Source: Ehretia macrophylla (Eukaryota; Streptophyta; Magnoliopsida; Boraginales; Ehretiaceae). Taken from it: a stretch of DNA of 64,000 nt. The DNA lies in assembly GCA_037974665.1 (NCBI GenBank), contig CM075770.1:96282850-96346849 (forward strand). The letters run 5' to 3'. Below the pieces are notes generated by a model. That model ran no database searches and was not told the DNA's origin. It was given only the letters and a program-made list of their open reading frames with translations. Below are positions 49,201 to 60,900 of this stretch, one piece after another. Position numbers and translations under genes: made by a program. The first letter of the stretch is position 1; each line of letters starts with the position of its first letter.

Positions 49201-52200
49201 ACCCAGACTATTCTAACTCTTTTCCTTTGGACAATACAAACATGCATTGAAGTTAAACTATACTAACTGGATACATAAACTAGCTTATCATACCACCTCA
49301 ATAACCTAGTTAAACTTAAACTACATTCCTTTTAATACTAAATACATACAACACATGAAAAACATACACCTTTGCATCTTTCTACCACTCAGCCACATAA
49401 CATGCAAGACAACTCTTCAAGCACGAGCTTTCCAGCTAACACGACAACTCCTAAAATGTGGTGGTAAGGAGTGAGTATACACAACACGTATACTCAGTGA
49501 GGGCAGAACAGATATCGAGGTGAAGAGAATGAAAGTCGTGCAATACAAATAAGACAGTTAAGCAATATATCCAATAAGAACAATAATCAATATAATCAAC
49601 AATATAATAACAATTAAAGAAGGCATTAACACAACCAGTCAAAGCTATACCATACTTTGAAGGCTATGGTTCACTCATACGAGCAATGTACCATTTCACG
49701 AGCAATACATCAATCTTGAGCTTGATGTTGACAACGATGACAATAAGCGCTTAACCACCTTATAATATCCACTGGGTGTACTCCGGATGTACCCCGACAC
49801 ATCTACGACCCAAATCTCCCAAGGTGGCACCCCTAGTGAGAATGGGAATAGGACACGGAGCTAGATCAAACCAACCCTGGCAGCCCGAGACTGCCCAGAG
49901 AGGCCCATCACTCACGCACCTGACACTATGCAATGCAATACGAGATACAAGCAATAAACGAGTGATAGCACAAAAGTGCAGATTAGTGTCGATATACGAG
50001 ATATCAAGCATTTACAATCAATATTAGCATTCAATTAACTTCTCAAGCATGATTATCATTAACATCAACAAGAACATCAATTAAACAAGTAATAGCAGTT
50101 CAAACACGAAAATGACAAATATCACTATTCAATCTCTAACTTCCAAAGGCAATTACGAGCAAACGAGCTACGGGATTAGGAAACCGATTTTACTACCTTT
50201 ACTTAGGCACTACAAGGCACGTTTCTATGTCACAAAACTTCACTTTCTCACCCAAAGCCCGAAAGTCCACCTACTGCGTTTGAACTACAGCTATGCTAAC
50301 CGGTCGCTCAATCAATGCCACAACAGCGCCAAAAGTGCTTCCATGCCCTCAATAGCAAAACCTCCAACTCAATTTGAGCACGGTCAACACTTTGCCAAAC
50401 GGCCCTTTTACGTTTCTTTGTCTAATTTCAAGTTTTAACAAAGGCCGGTCTGTTTTTATTGCACATTTTATCTTTCTAACAATAATGGCACCTAACCAAA
50501 TCAAGAAATCGCAATTCGGATAAAAAATCCAAAAATCTATGATTTTACTATTCAAAAACACTATTTATTGTTCTTTCCCAATTTCAATTTGCGTTTCTAG
50601 TCGTAAAAATTGCTAAATAACTAACAAGCAATGCTTTACGATCCCTAAAGAGACAATTCCAAGCAATTTCAGGCATTATAACACATTAAATATCAAATCT
50701 AAGAAATTGAATCAAAAATCAAATTCGAATAAAAATGCTCAAAAACATGCAAACCCTTACAGAGATTGAAAAGGAAGCCTAGCAAGGACTCGAGCCACGA
50801 TCCCTGAGCAATTCCACACAAGATTTTGGCTTTAAAATGCAAAACAATATTTTCTTTTTCTTTCCTTTGAATTTCGGCCATGGGAGGGACAAAATGAGAA
50901 TTTTGGGTTTTGTTTTTGAGTTAATTTTGCCTTGTTTTTGTTTTATAAGGTGACAAAGGCATTTTGGTAAAAAGGCAAGGTCAAATTCAAGTTAAAAATG
51001 GTCAAACGAGCTTATTTAATTAGCATTTAGTCTATTTCAAGTTAAAACAGTGCAATTTTAATGCAAACCAACTAAAAACTAGTTAAATTAAACTAGAAAT
51101 ACTATTCACGAAAAACTATAAACAAATTTCTAACTCTCGCTTTCGCTGCGTTACGATCGAATGGTCAATGAATGAACACTAATAGAATGATAAGCAATTT
51201 CAAAAATATATAATTTTTGAAAAGTAATTTAGTTTAAAATTTACTCCGGGCTCAGAGCCATTTTTCCTTTTAGTTGAAAACTAAGTAATTAAATACAAAA
51301 AAATAAAACTGATTATTAAAAATAATCAAAACAATCAAAATAATCAATATAATCAATATTCATTTAAAAATAATTAATTTAACTATTTCTAAAATATTTT
51401 GAAGAATTATGAAAATAATGCTAAGATACAAATGAATAAATTAATACAAACACGTAATCAAATGCAATTAAATACTAACATTTAAGATAAATAAAAAATA
51501 TAAATAAGAAATATTTTTTTAATAAATAAATATATAAAAATTATTTAAATATTTAAAAAAGAAAGAACAAAATAGTACTTAAAATAAATAGATTGAGTAA
51601 AATAAGCACTTATTTAAATACAAGAAAATAAAACCGAGTATTAAATATAATAACATAGTTAATACTTATTCAAAATAATTAATCCAAGTATTATTAAGTA
51701 TTTTTGAAAGAAAAATAAAAACAATACAAAAACAAATGACTTTAGCTAAATTAATCACTTAAATTTATCCTATTATTCAAAATAAAACTCATTTAAATGC
51801 AAATAGATATCACTAATTATATGCTGGGTTCGGGGTACCACAGTGTATGTATATAACCGTGTATATGTGTGTGATTGAGGGAGTTGGTTTGATTTTTATT
51901 TGTTTGTGTGGTTGTGAGTTATTGTGGTTAGTTTATTTTATTTTGTGTGGTCCAGATGAAAAGCTAGTTAATCAAGTCACAAATAGATTAATCTAAAATG
52001 CCAAATATCTACAAACTAGTTCGTTAGATGATGAAATGCACGTACTAAGTAGCTACTAAGTACGCAGATGACACTATTCATTTGTTAAACTATTTACAAA
52101 AAAATCTCACTCTTGAATGCAATGCACATAATTTTCTCGATGAACGTGCACTAGAAATAAGCCAAGTAAGATAAATATGTATGCAAAATAAATAAATAAA

Positions 52201-52510
52201 ATAAAATGAAATGATCTCCGGGCTCGGAGCTCAAATTCAAATAATTGAAAACTAAACAATTAAATGCAAGAAAATACTTTCAAATAAATATAATAATAAT
52301 AATATAATCATGTCACATAAATTAATTAAATACGGATTAACTAAATGCAAACAATTGTGGATGCACGTTTTTAAGTAATATGAAAACTAATGTTAATAAA
52401 TAAATGCAAGTCATTAAAGTAAACATAAAATTTTACACAAACACTTAAAATAAACATATAAGCAGATGCAAATAAATATATTAACTATATGCTAGGTCCG
52501 GGGTGTTGCA
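46211..52510 (-). mobile_element. solo LTR F (gypsy chromovirus type), carrying solo LTR G
   Basis: TGTAATGCCCCGATC...GTCCGGGGTGTTGCA. Excluding G it is about 3.4 kb, with no coding sequence. It is inserted exactly at the junction between tandem-repeat copies 1 and 2. The undisturbed junction of copies 2 and 3 (TAGTCCCGTGTATC at 52947-52960) shows the empty site. The flanks ccgag (46206-46210) and ctatg (52511-52515) are both derivable from ccgtg, by one change on the left and by CpG transitions on the right. Orientation inferred from sister LTRs. Confidence 0.8.
48957..51842 (-). mobile_element. solo LTR G (gypsy chromovirus type), nested in solo LTR F
   Basis: 2886 bp, TGTAACACCCCGATCC...GTTCGGGGTACCACA, with flanks gtata (48952-48956) and gtgta (51843-51847) agreeing at 4 of 5 positions. 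It shares with E and F the near-start block GGGGAAAAACGGACGGAGT and the core block near 49770-49895. No coding sequence. Confidence 0.82.
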
Positions 52511-52953
52511 CTATGTATCCTAACTTCAGTTAAAATTATTAATAAGCTTTATTTCATTGTGAATTTACTTCAGTGATATTGTAATTTAAGGACACCTCAA
52601 ATCTTTACTTTGAAAGTTAAAATTTTTCTATGTGGTAACTACTCGATCAAACCGTTACTTGCTACGGATATGAGACGCATCCTTTTGGTAGGTCATAAAA
52701 TCTAGAATGGCCGAATCATGAATGCTCTGTTCATTACACGCCTTGAGGACTTTATAAATTTCAATGTTGACTAAATATGAGATATTGTATAGGGAACTAG
52801 GGATGATATCCATGCTTTTAATGTAAAAGGTTACTCATCACATGTTATTTCCGTGTATGTAAGTTATTATAAACAAATTTACACTTTATTTCACCAAATA
52901 ATTGTAGTTAATTAACATCTTTTATTCCTCATACAAAAGATAAAATTAGTCCC
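52511..52953 (+). repeat. 445-bp tandem repeat, copy 2
   Basis: Follows solo LTR F. Landmarks shared with copy 1 include GGACACCT(T/C)AAATCTTTAC, ATGGCCGAATCATGAATGCT and GGGAACTAGGGATGATA. Confidence 0.9.
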
Positions 52954-53215
52954 GTGTATCTTAACTGCAATTAAAATGATTATTAAGCTTCACTCCACAA
53001 TTAATTTACTTGAATTATGTCATATTTTAAGGAACATATCAAATCTTTACTAGTAGATCAAACTGTGAAATAGTAGGACATATGAGACTTATCCTCCTAG
53101 TAGGTCATAAAACATAGTATGCTCTAATCATTAATCCTCTAGTCATTACATGAATTAAGACCATTATAAATTTCAATGTCAACCAAATTAAGAGATTGTA
53201 TAGGGTAATTTTCTC
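52954..53215 (+). repeat. 445-bp tandem repeat, copy 3 (partial, more diverged)
   Basis: Starts GTGTATCTTAACTGCAATTA immediately after copy 2. It keeps GGTCATAAAA and TTATAAATTTCAATGTCAAC and fades after TTGTATAGGG. Confidence 0.8.
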
Positions 53216-53460
53216 CCCATTATTTCTTTTTATGAATATGTTATCAATAATACAAATTCGATAAATTAGTTACTAATAATTTAACAATAACATTAGTTGA
53301 ATGATTTATTAGGAACAAAAATTATAAACTATCATATGTGTAATATAAAGTACAAAATTTAATTTCTTTTAATTGTTAAATGTTAATATGTTCTTTCATT
53401 CTAATTTATCTAATACCTTATATTATATTTTAATATCTTGTAGTTTTTCATAATTTCTCA

Positions 53461-53600
53461 TCTATGTCATTTTTTTTTGTCATTTGCGTACTATTTTGTC
53501 ATTACTTATCTATGTCCTTTTTTGTCATTTGCCCACTATTTTGTCATTACTCATTTATGTCCTTTTTGGTAAATTGCCCACAATTTTGTCTTTTCTCGGA
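53461..53600 (+). repeat. minisatellite, three units of about 45 bp
   Basis: Units begin T(C/T)TATGTC(A/C)TTTTT and contain CATTTGC(G/C)(T/C)ACTATTTTGTC. The first two are near-identical, the third is diverged. A frame crossing it encodes only the repeated FCHYL/MSFF pattern. Confidence 0.85.
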
Positions 53601-53719
53601 ATATTTTAAATATCCACTACGAGGACATAATTGTCATTTCGTCAACAAAAATGAGTGCATAATAGACATATCAAAGCCGGTCATCATCTATCTTAATCTC
53701 ACCCAATTAAATGTTACCC

Positions 53720-53826
53720 GGTCCCACTGCCACATGTGCATGGGTATAAATGACAATTACTCATGTTTTTTGTTTTCATCTCAATTGTTACACCATTAAT
53801 GCACGTGGGTCCCACTGCCACGTGTC
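53720..53826. promoter_or_regulatory. duplicated GTCCCACTGCCAC boxes with G-box/ABRE-like CACGTG motifs
   Basis: GGTCCCACTGCCACATGTG occurs at 53720-53738 and GGTCCCACTGCCACGTGTC at 53808-53826. A further CACGTG lies at 53802-53807. CACGTG and CCACGTGTC are known binding cores for plant bZIP/bHLH factors. No gene is visible nearby, so function is unproven and it may be repeat-derived. Confidence 0.3.
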
Positions 53827-53849
53827 AAAATCTCCTTCTTCCCTGGACC

Positions 53850-56800
53850 CGGGAGCTCGGTTACTAGAATTTTCTGATTTTAAAATAGCAGCTCTAATAC
53901 AAATCTGCAAGTTATGTTATATGATATGACGTTCATTTGGCATAAAAACTCAGACACAATTAACAAGACTAGCTCACCTTACTATTAATTTGCCCTTAAT
54001 ACAACCCTCAAAATCATTTTCCTTTAGAAAGAGTAAACATGTAGTACCCTTAAGTGTACGTTACACTTAGCATTATCAGACTTCTATTTTTGGGGTATAT
54101 CATTTAAGTATTAGAGCATTCTCTCTGAAAACCTGAGGATCAACTTATCTTTATTGTCTTGTAAGAAACTCATTCACTATATACATTGGCTAACTTTCAT
54201 TTAGATCTCTCAAAGTCCCAACATTGCCGAACAATGGTACTAAGACCCGATTATGTTACTAGGTCCAAATGTTTGAACAATTTGAGAAATTGTGAAATGC
54301 TTGAGCAAGTAAACAAGATGAAATGAGTACAATTCTAACATATTTGAGAAGAATCAAACTTCATTACGAGAGAAGAACGAATGTGAACCTTGTATTATCT
54401 TCTAAACGAAGATTGAATGAAGTCATTTTCACTCTGCTTCAACATGAATGTTATCTAAAAAATAAAATTTTCTTTTGCTAACTGTTCTTAAATATGAGCA
54501 TTATCATGAAAGCAAATTTTCTTGCAATCATTTTTCAGGATGATGGAAAATGCGATTATTTAGTCGTATTACCATTGGTTAGTTCTACTTAGTTGCCATT
54601 AGGAAAATCTTGGGAATATATTTGTTGAAGATTGCTCAAATTGTAAAGAAGCCATGTACTAGCAAAATGTTATAGGTAGAACAAGAAACCTTCTAAGAGT
54701 CACTAGGGTTTAGGCTTACTTGCAATAAGTCCTCTTAATTCAAGCAAGCATACTATTTCTTGGAACTAGTTAGATACCTTGTTTTGGTTACAAATTTATA
54801 TAATTTCACTTGAGAAGAGTGAAAAGGAGAATCCAAAAATAATTGAATAATATATAAGCTTCTTTTTAATTATGTTTCATTTCAAATATTAATCTATTTC
54901 ACACCATCTTTGTGAGACTTTCACTCTCTAAGTTCTCTTACCACCTATCAAATTTTCATTGCAGACACCATCATCGATATCACTTTTTTTCCTCAACTTC
55001 GTCGCAATGATATTCTTCATTTAGTATTTTGGAGCTGGTTTATAATGTTGACTAGAAAGATTAAGTCAGTATCAATATAGGAACTAATTGTAATGTGATG
55101 GTTGTCTTACAATTGCACAATCCTTCAACTAGGATCCTATATCTAGTCTTGTCTTTGCAGCATCTTTTCATTCTTATTAGAAAGAGGAGAACGCAATGCA
55201 CAAGTATAGATTGTTATCAATATAAAAAGTGGTGTCTCTCCACGAGCAAAGAGTACCATGCACGAGCGGAGTGAAAAGAAAGAAAAGAGAGTTACTTGTA
55301 TCTCAATTCAAACAAGCTTAATATCATTATCTATCTATCTATCTCTATGGCTATGATCTTCTTGTTTAAGAAACAAGAATGTCAAAATAAATAATATGCA
55401 TATTATGAGTGTAAATATTCTCTACCTAATTTTTTCTCCCTTCTCATAAGACAAGTAGAGAACAATTAAGTAGAGTTGACTTAGCCAACTCTGCTCAATC
55501 TCCATTTCCTAGCATGAGCTTGACTAGTACGAGCTCACCTATTATAAATTAAAGTGCCTTTGTACTCGAAATAGATATGCATGTCTAAATGTTGTTGCCT
55601 ATACGAATCTTGAATCATTTTTCTTAAAGATGCAAACAAACGGAAAATTCTATTAGTAATGGAACAAATTAACTTCTATGCATAATGGTAATTGAATTGA
55701 TAATATTAAACTAATCAATTAAGTATTCTATTGTTCATGGTATTTATTTTGATCCCACAAAGCCTCGACATTGGCACTTTAGAATACTAGTTTTCAAGTG
55801 GTATATGGGAGTACTTTAAGGCGACAATTGGAATCTTGAAAAAAAATTGGACAGGAATAGGATAAAACATAGAATGAAATGAACTTGACGAAGAGTATGT
55901 CATACTTTGTATGCTCTAAGAATTAATATAGGAATGGTTGTATTGATTCTAAAATCATGTTTGGTAGTTAGTATACTAGAGTAATATTGAGAATAACTTG
56001 TATAAAATGACAAGATTGCCCTTATGTTATTATATATAATATGTTTACTCTTATTAAGATTTATTTATATTACTTATATTTATTATTTTTACTTTCTCAC
56101 TCTATTATTATTTATTAAGATTATTATTGTTTACTATGATTATTATTATGATTTCCATTATTACTACAATTATTTTATTATGTTTATTTTTATTATAAAT
56201 AGCATACATGTATATAAAGGGCTAGTTTTGTAATATGATATGATTTGAAAGAGCATTTTCGTATTTGAAAAATGAGTTTTGAAACTAATATGGATATTAT
56301 TTATTAAAATTATTATTATCTATGTTATTACGATTATTATTGTTATTGTCATTTATCATATTATATCTCTTTTTATTCTTAAGAAAATAACATGTATATA
56401 AGAAGCGAGTTTTGTAACGTTATTTTTGAAAGGGTATATTGGTCATTTGACAAATGATCTTTTGTAACATGTATATAATATGTTTATTAATAAATGTTGA
56501 AGAATCAAAGTTGAACAAGATGTGTCAAGTTTTTGGCTGTGGATGGTGGTCGAGGCTCGGATCGGAGATAGGAAACCACCAACATGTTCGCAGTTCAACA
56601 AGGATCATTAGAGCATTGGCTAATCAAAATTTCAACTCCCGGATCATACATAAATATATTTATATATAGACATATAGTAACACAAAACAAGAGAAAAAGA
56701 AGAAACAAAAAAGATGAATTATAAAAGAGATGGAATAGAGGATTAGGAAGAGAAGGAAAAAATTCGAAAAGGAGGGGGATAATGTACATTACCAAATGCA

Positions 56801-56940
56801 TTTTTGGTAGACCACACGGCATATAGTTTCTTTACTATTAGAGAGCATTTCTGTCCAAAAACATATAAACTTAGGTGGAATACAAGACTAGTCTCACTCT
56901 AATCTGCGGTTCACACGCACAGTCAAAATGGATGGAAAAA
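53850..56940. other. intergenic interval, no gene recognised
   Basis: AT-rich. It holds a short ATCT repeat at about 55328-55348 and ATT-rich low-complexity sequence at about 56028-56370. There, ACATGTATATAA(A)G followed by (C/T)GAGTTTTGTAA-like sequence occurs twice (about 56206 and 56391). Nothing else recognised on either strand. Confidence 0.55.
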
Positions 56941-56962
56941 TGGACCCAAGGAGGGAGGGGGT

Positions 56963-56985
56963 GGGGGGGGGGGGGGGGGGGGGGG
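56963..56985 (+). repeat. uninterrupted run of 23 G
   Basis: Lies in a longer G-rich stretch (56951-56999) about 0.95 kb upstream of the MADS ATG. Such a run can form a G-quadruplex, and its exact length is prone to sequencing error. Confidence 0.9.
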
Positions 56986-57633
56986 TGTGGTTCGCGGGGT
57001 GTGCTATGCAACATTGAATTAACAAAAGGGGATTATGAGCTAATTCTGGGGCGATGTGTAGTTAACCCAATCTTTTTTGATAACTTTGACAATTTGTTGA
57101 AGATATGTTTACATTGGTAAGGTGAACTTTACAACTTCATTTCACACTTCATGACTTCAATACGTACAATGCAGTTATGCAGCTAAAAGGTTATCTAAGT
57201 TAAATCAACAATAAGGTGACAAAAAGAGAAATTCGTGTAGCATTTTCATATATATTTGGATTTTGTGCAAGAAGTGTTTGATTAATCAATTTCTATCTAA
57301 CAAAATTTCCAGGATTATAATTCAATACATATGAAAAGGCTACTTTATCAAATAAAATGTAAACATATCCTGTAAAAGAACTCTTCGGATGAAAAATTGC
57401 ATGTGAAAAGTATGAACTATTGTCATCTATGGCAATTAATACCTGACTTTATATCAGGCCTTATAGTCGAAATATTTGCCAGGTTGAGGATTCTGACTCC
57501 AGGCAAAGCAATGTGTTTCAATTTGTTTCATGTACCATTGGTCGCATAGCCAAGTGTCTTAAACATTATCATCATGATATGCTACTCTAAAGGCCAAAGA
57601 ATCCACAACATCTGATATGCACAACCGCATTGG

Positions 57634-57640
57634 TATAAAA
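57634..57640 (+). promoter_or_regulatory. possible TATA box of the MADS gene
   Basis: TATAAAA about 290 bp upstream of the ATG. A TTTGTCTGCAG acceptor-like site ends at 57915, 11 bp before the ATG, so a 5'-UTR intron is plausible. Neither is proven. Confidence 0.3.
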
Positions 57641-57926
57641 GTAACGTTATTAATTACACTTGGCATGATAGTGATTGCGTCGTAATTAACAATCCAAAGT
57701 ATGCAGATCCTTAATAAGTTGGTAATAAATGAGTCGACAAGGGTGTGTGATCAACTTGTGTGTGGATGGGGTTGACAAATTGCTCATTCATGATCTTATA
57801 ATTAATCACCTCATAAAGCTTTCATGGCTTACCTTTGGCTTTGCATGTGAATGCAAATGAAAACCACCTGCAGATCGTAATTAGTCTTTGTTCATCAACT
57901 TTCTTTTGTCTGCAGAAGTTTACACA

Positions 57927-60900
57927 ATGGGTCGAAAGATTGATATGAAAAAGATTGAGGACATAACAAAATGTCAAGTCACCTTTTCAAAGCGACGTAG
58001 TAGTTTGATGAAGAAGGCTCATGAAATCTCTGTTTGCTGCGAGGTGGATGTCGCATTTGTGGCATTCTCACCCTCTGGTCGTGTGAGCAAATTTTGTAGC
58101 CAGAAAAGGTATTTTAAACCTGTAAATAACTTATTATTAAGTCTTAGTGGGAAAAAAAAGAACTTATTATTAAGTTATTACCTCAATCTAAAAGTTTAAA
58201 ATTATTAGAGAGGAGTTTATGATATTTATTTAATGTCTAAATATTTGGTTACTTTATTTAATTTTGTTCTGCACAGATTTTTCTGATTCAATTCCTTATA
58301 TTAATTTTAATGTTTTAAGGATTGAAGATGTGCTTTTTCGTTATGTTAATCTACCAGCTGACAGGAGGTTGAAGTAAGGAAAATCTATGAATATTGATGT
58401 TTGCATCTTAAATTAAATCAGCCCTTTCTATTTCCTTGATGATCCTTTTCATTTTCTCAACTTTTACTAATTTTGGCGCCTACATTGTGTGGGATGCTTT
58501 GGACGGCTACCATGATTGACTGTGAAATAGTCATATAAAAGATGTTCAGGTAATTTAGTCATGTTTTCATAAGCATAATTTATATATATATATATATAAA
58601 TATTTAGTGAGATGTAAATGACTAAACTTGGTAAAATGCATATATATCATGTGCATAAAGGAAAAACTCGAGAAGTTACGACAACTTGACCATATCAAGG
58701 GTGATGCGAGCAAATTACAATTTCTGGAGAAACAGTTAAGTTCGTCTCTGTGTGTGTGTGTGTGTATACATACATATACATATAATATAGATATATATAT
58801 GTATGTATATGTTTTGTGTGTGTGTGTGTATATATATATATATTATATTAATTATTCATGTAAATTTTATTTGTGTTATTCTAGAATTTTTAATCTTTTT
58901 TTATTTATTTATGTTTTGTTGTGTTGTAATCTAGGTTTAGTCAATCCATTATAGTTAAAGCTCTGTTTTCATTTTTCTCTTTAAATTGCTAATTGCAAAA
59001 AATGTTTGACATTTATTTTCCTACTATTTTAAAGAACATCATGAGATGCCCATAGTTATATTTTTAAAAAAATAATAATAATTCAAAGCATATTCCAGAA
59101 TGATTAATCGGTGACAAATAAGATGGTGAGATTATATGTGACTATGGTGCTATTTTTTCTATTTTTATTATTGTAGTAGTGTCACTTTAAAATAAAACTA
59201 GCATGACTACTTAATGGACAGTGTTATATCATCATGTTGTGAAAGTGATAAATGAATTGAAAAGGTATTGGCCTTTTAAACACTTTCAAAACCCTACTTT
59301 CATAATAAGTATTGCTAGTAAGGTGATTTTTTTTTTTTTGGTAAATCAGATAAGGTGATTTGATTCACATAATTTAAGTGCACCATGAATACAGGTCATA
59401 CATGTAGTACATAGTGAATCATGGTTTTGTGATACCACAAACGACAAATTCTCCTTTCTCGTAGAGATTTTTTTGCAGTTTTTATCTCTAGCAAAAAATG
59501 ATATTTCTAGATTTAGGACGAAAGGAGAGAAAAGTAAATCAAGTTTTTACGATGTTAATAGGAATAGAAATCAAATTATGGATTAGAAAGAGAAATGTAT
59601 AGAAATTAATTATATATGTAATAATGAAATAATAAATTACAAAATGTACTTAAACATTTGAATCTTATTTTAGTCTGCCACCTTAAACACTTGTTAAGCA
59701 ATATTTTATGACTCAGCTTCTCCTGGTACATAGATATTGCGATTTTCATATTCAAAGGAATTGTAAGGAAGGAAAAAAAAAAAAAAAAGGCTTCTCACGA
59801 AACTTCCTACTAAAAATTTTATTTCCTTACCACAAGTAGGGAATCAATAGGGCAAACAAGGCGAAAACATGGATAACCTTATTGTGTGTTGAATCAATTA
59901 TCACTTTCATAGTACTAGCATCGAATTCAGCAGTGACTACAAAATTTTAGCTCTTTTGCAATACTCCAATTGATAAATAAAAAAATTGTCGCAATACGTG
60001 TCTTAGGGTAGCTTTTTTTAACTAGTGTGTAAACTACAACGTTTTGCAACTTTTATTTAATTGCAACAATAAATTGTTTTAGCACTTGTTTTTAGTAATT
60101 ACTCATGAGATTACTTTTCTGCAATAATTTAAAATTATAGTTTAATTTCAATGATTTTAATTTTATTTATAAAATATCCTTTTAGTAAGGAATTTGCAAT
60201 GGGACCATATGCAACAATTAAAGTCATTTATAATAATTTTTAGCCTCTTTGCAACAATTTTAAATATTGCAATGGATAAAAAATGAGGTAGTGTGATTCA
60301 CTATAGCTATTATTAAGTTCAATGGTGTCCCCTATATACTTCGAGAAACACAGATGTCTAGAAAGTCCGTCAATATTTAGGTAGTAAAATTATGCTTTAA
60401 TATGTCAAACCTGTGAAAAGGCCTGCATAATCTATTTTCTTTTTATTTTTTGCCAGAAAAAACCTACATAATCTGTTAATATATGGGGTTTTGAGTAGTA
60501 AGGTTCATCACCAGCTTTTAAAAGTTTAATAATTCACTTTTACAATAATAATTTTTGAATTATGAGACAATTTACCACATTATGAGGGATGGGGAAGTGA
60601 AAGAAATTAAGTTGTCTTTCTTTTTTGTTTCATCTTTAAGAGAAATAGAAAAAGAGATTTGCCTTTGACTGAAGATATACATGGTTGTTGGATATGTCAT
60701 AGGGAAATTTTCCAAGTGTAATAGGAAATAGAGAATGCAAAATGAGTTGATCTCTTTCACAGCTGATAAAAAAAAAAAAAAAATCTGATTGTATAGAGAT
60801 TTTATTGTTCTATTGATATCCCAACATATCTAGATGCCAATTAAATTCTCATCATCTAATATAAACTAATAACTTTTATTGCTAATTATTATTGCATATC

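Noticed and set aside
49760-50027. Overlapping 83-codon frames on both strands
   Set aside because: They lie in solo LTR G, over the conserved LTR core; both-strand openness reflects composition.
53464-53799. 111-codon open frame with repeated MSFF/FCHY
   Set aside because: It translates the 45-bp minisatellite.
56875-57120. Gly-rich open frame
   Set aside because: The glycine run is the poly-G tract; no start context or homology.
57888-57926. Upstream in-frame ATG as start of the MADS protein
   Set aside because: MGR at 57927 is the family start, and a splice-acceptor-like TCTGCAG lies between the two ATGs.
58628-58954. 108-codon frame including EKLEKLRQL
   Set aside because: Only the exon 58661-58734 is coding; the rest is microsatellite and intron.
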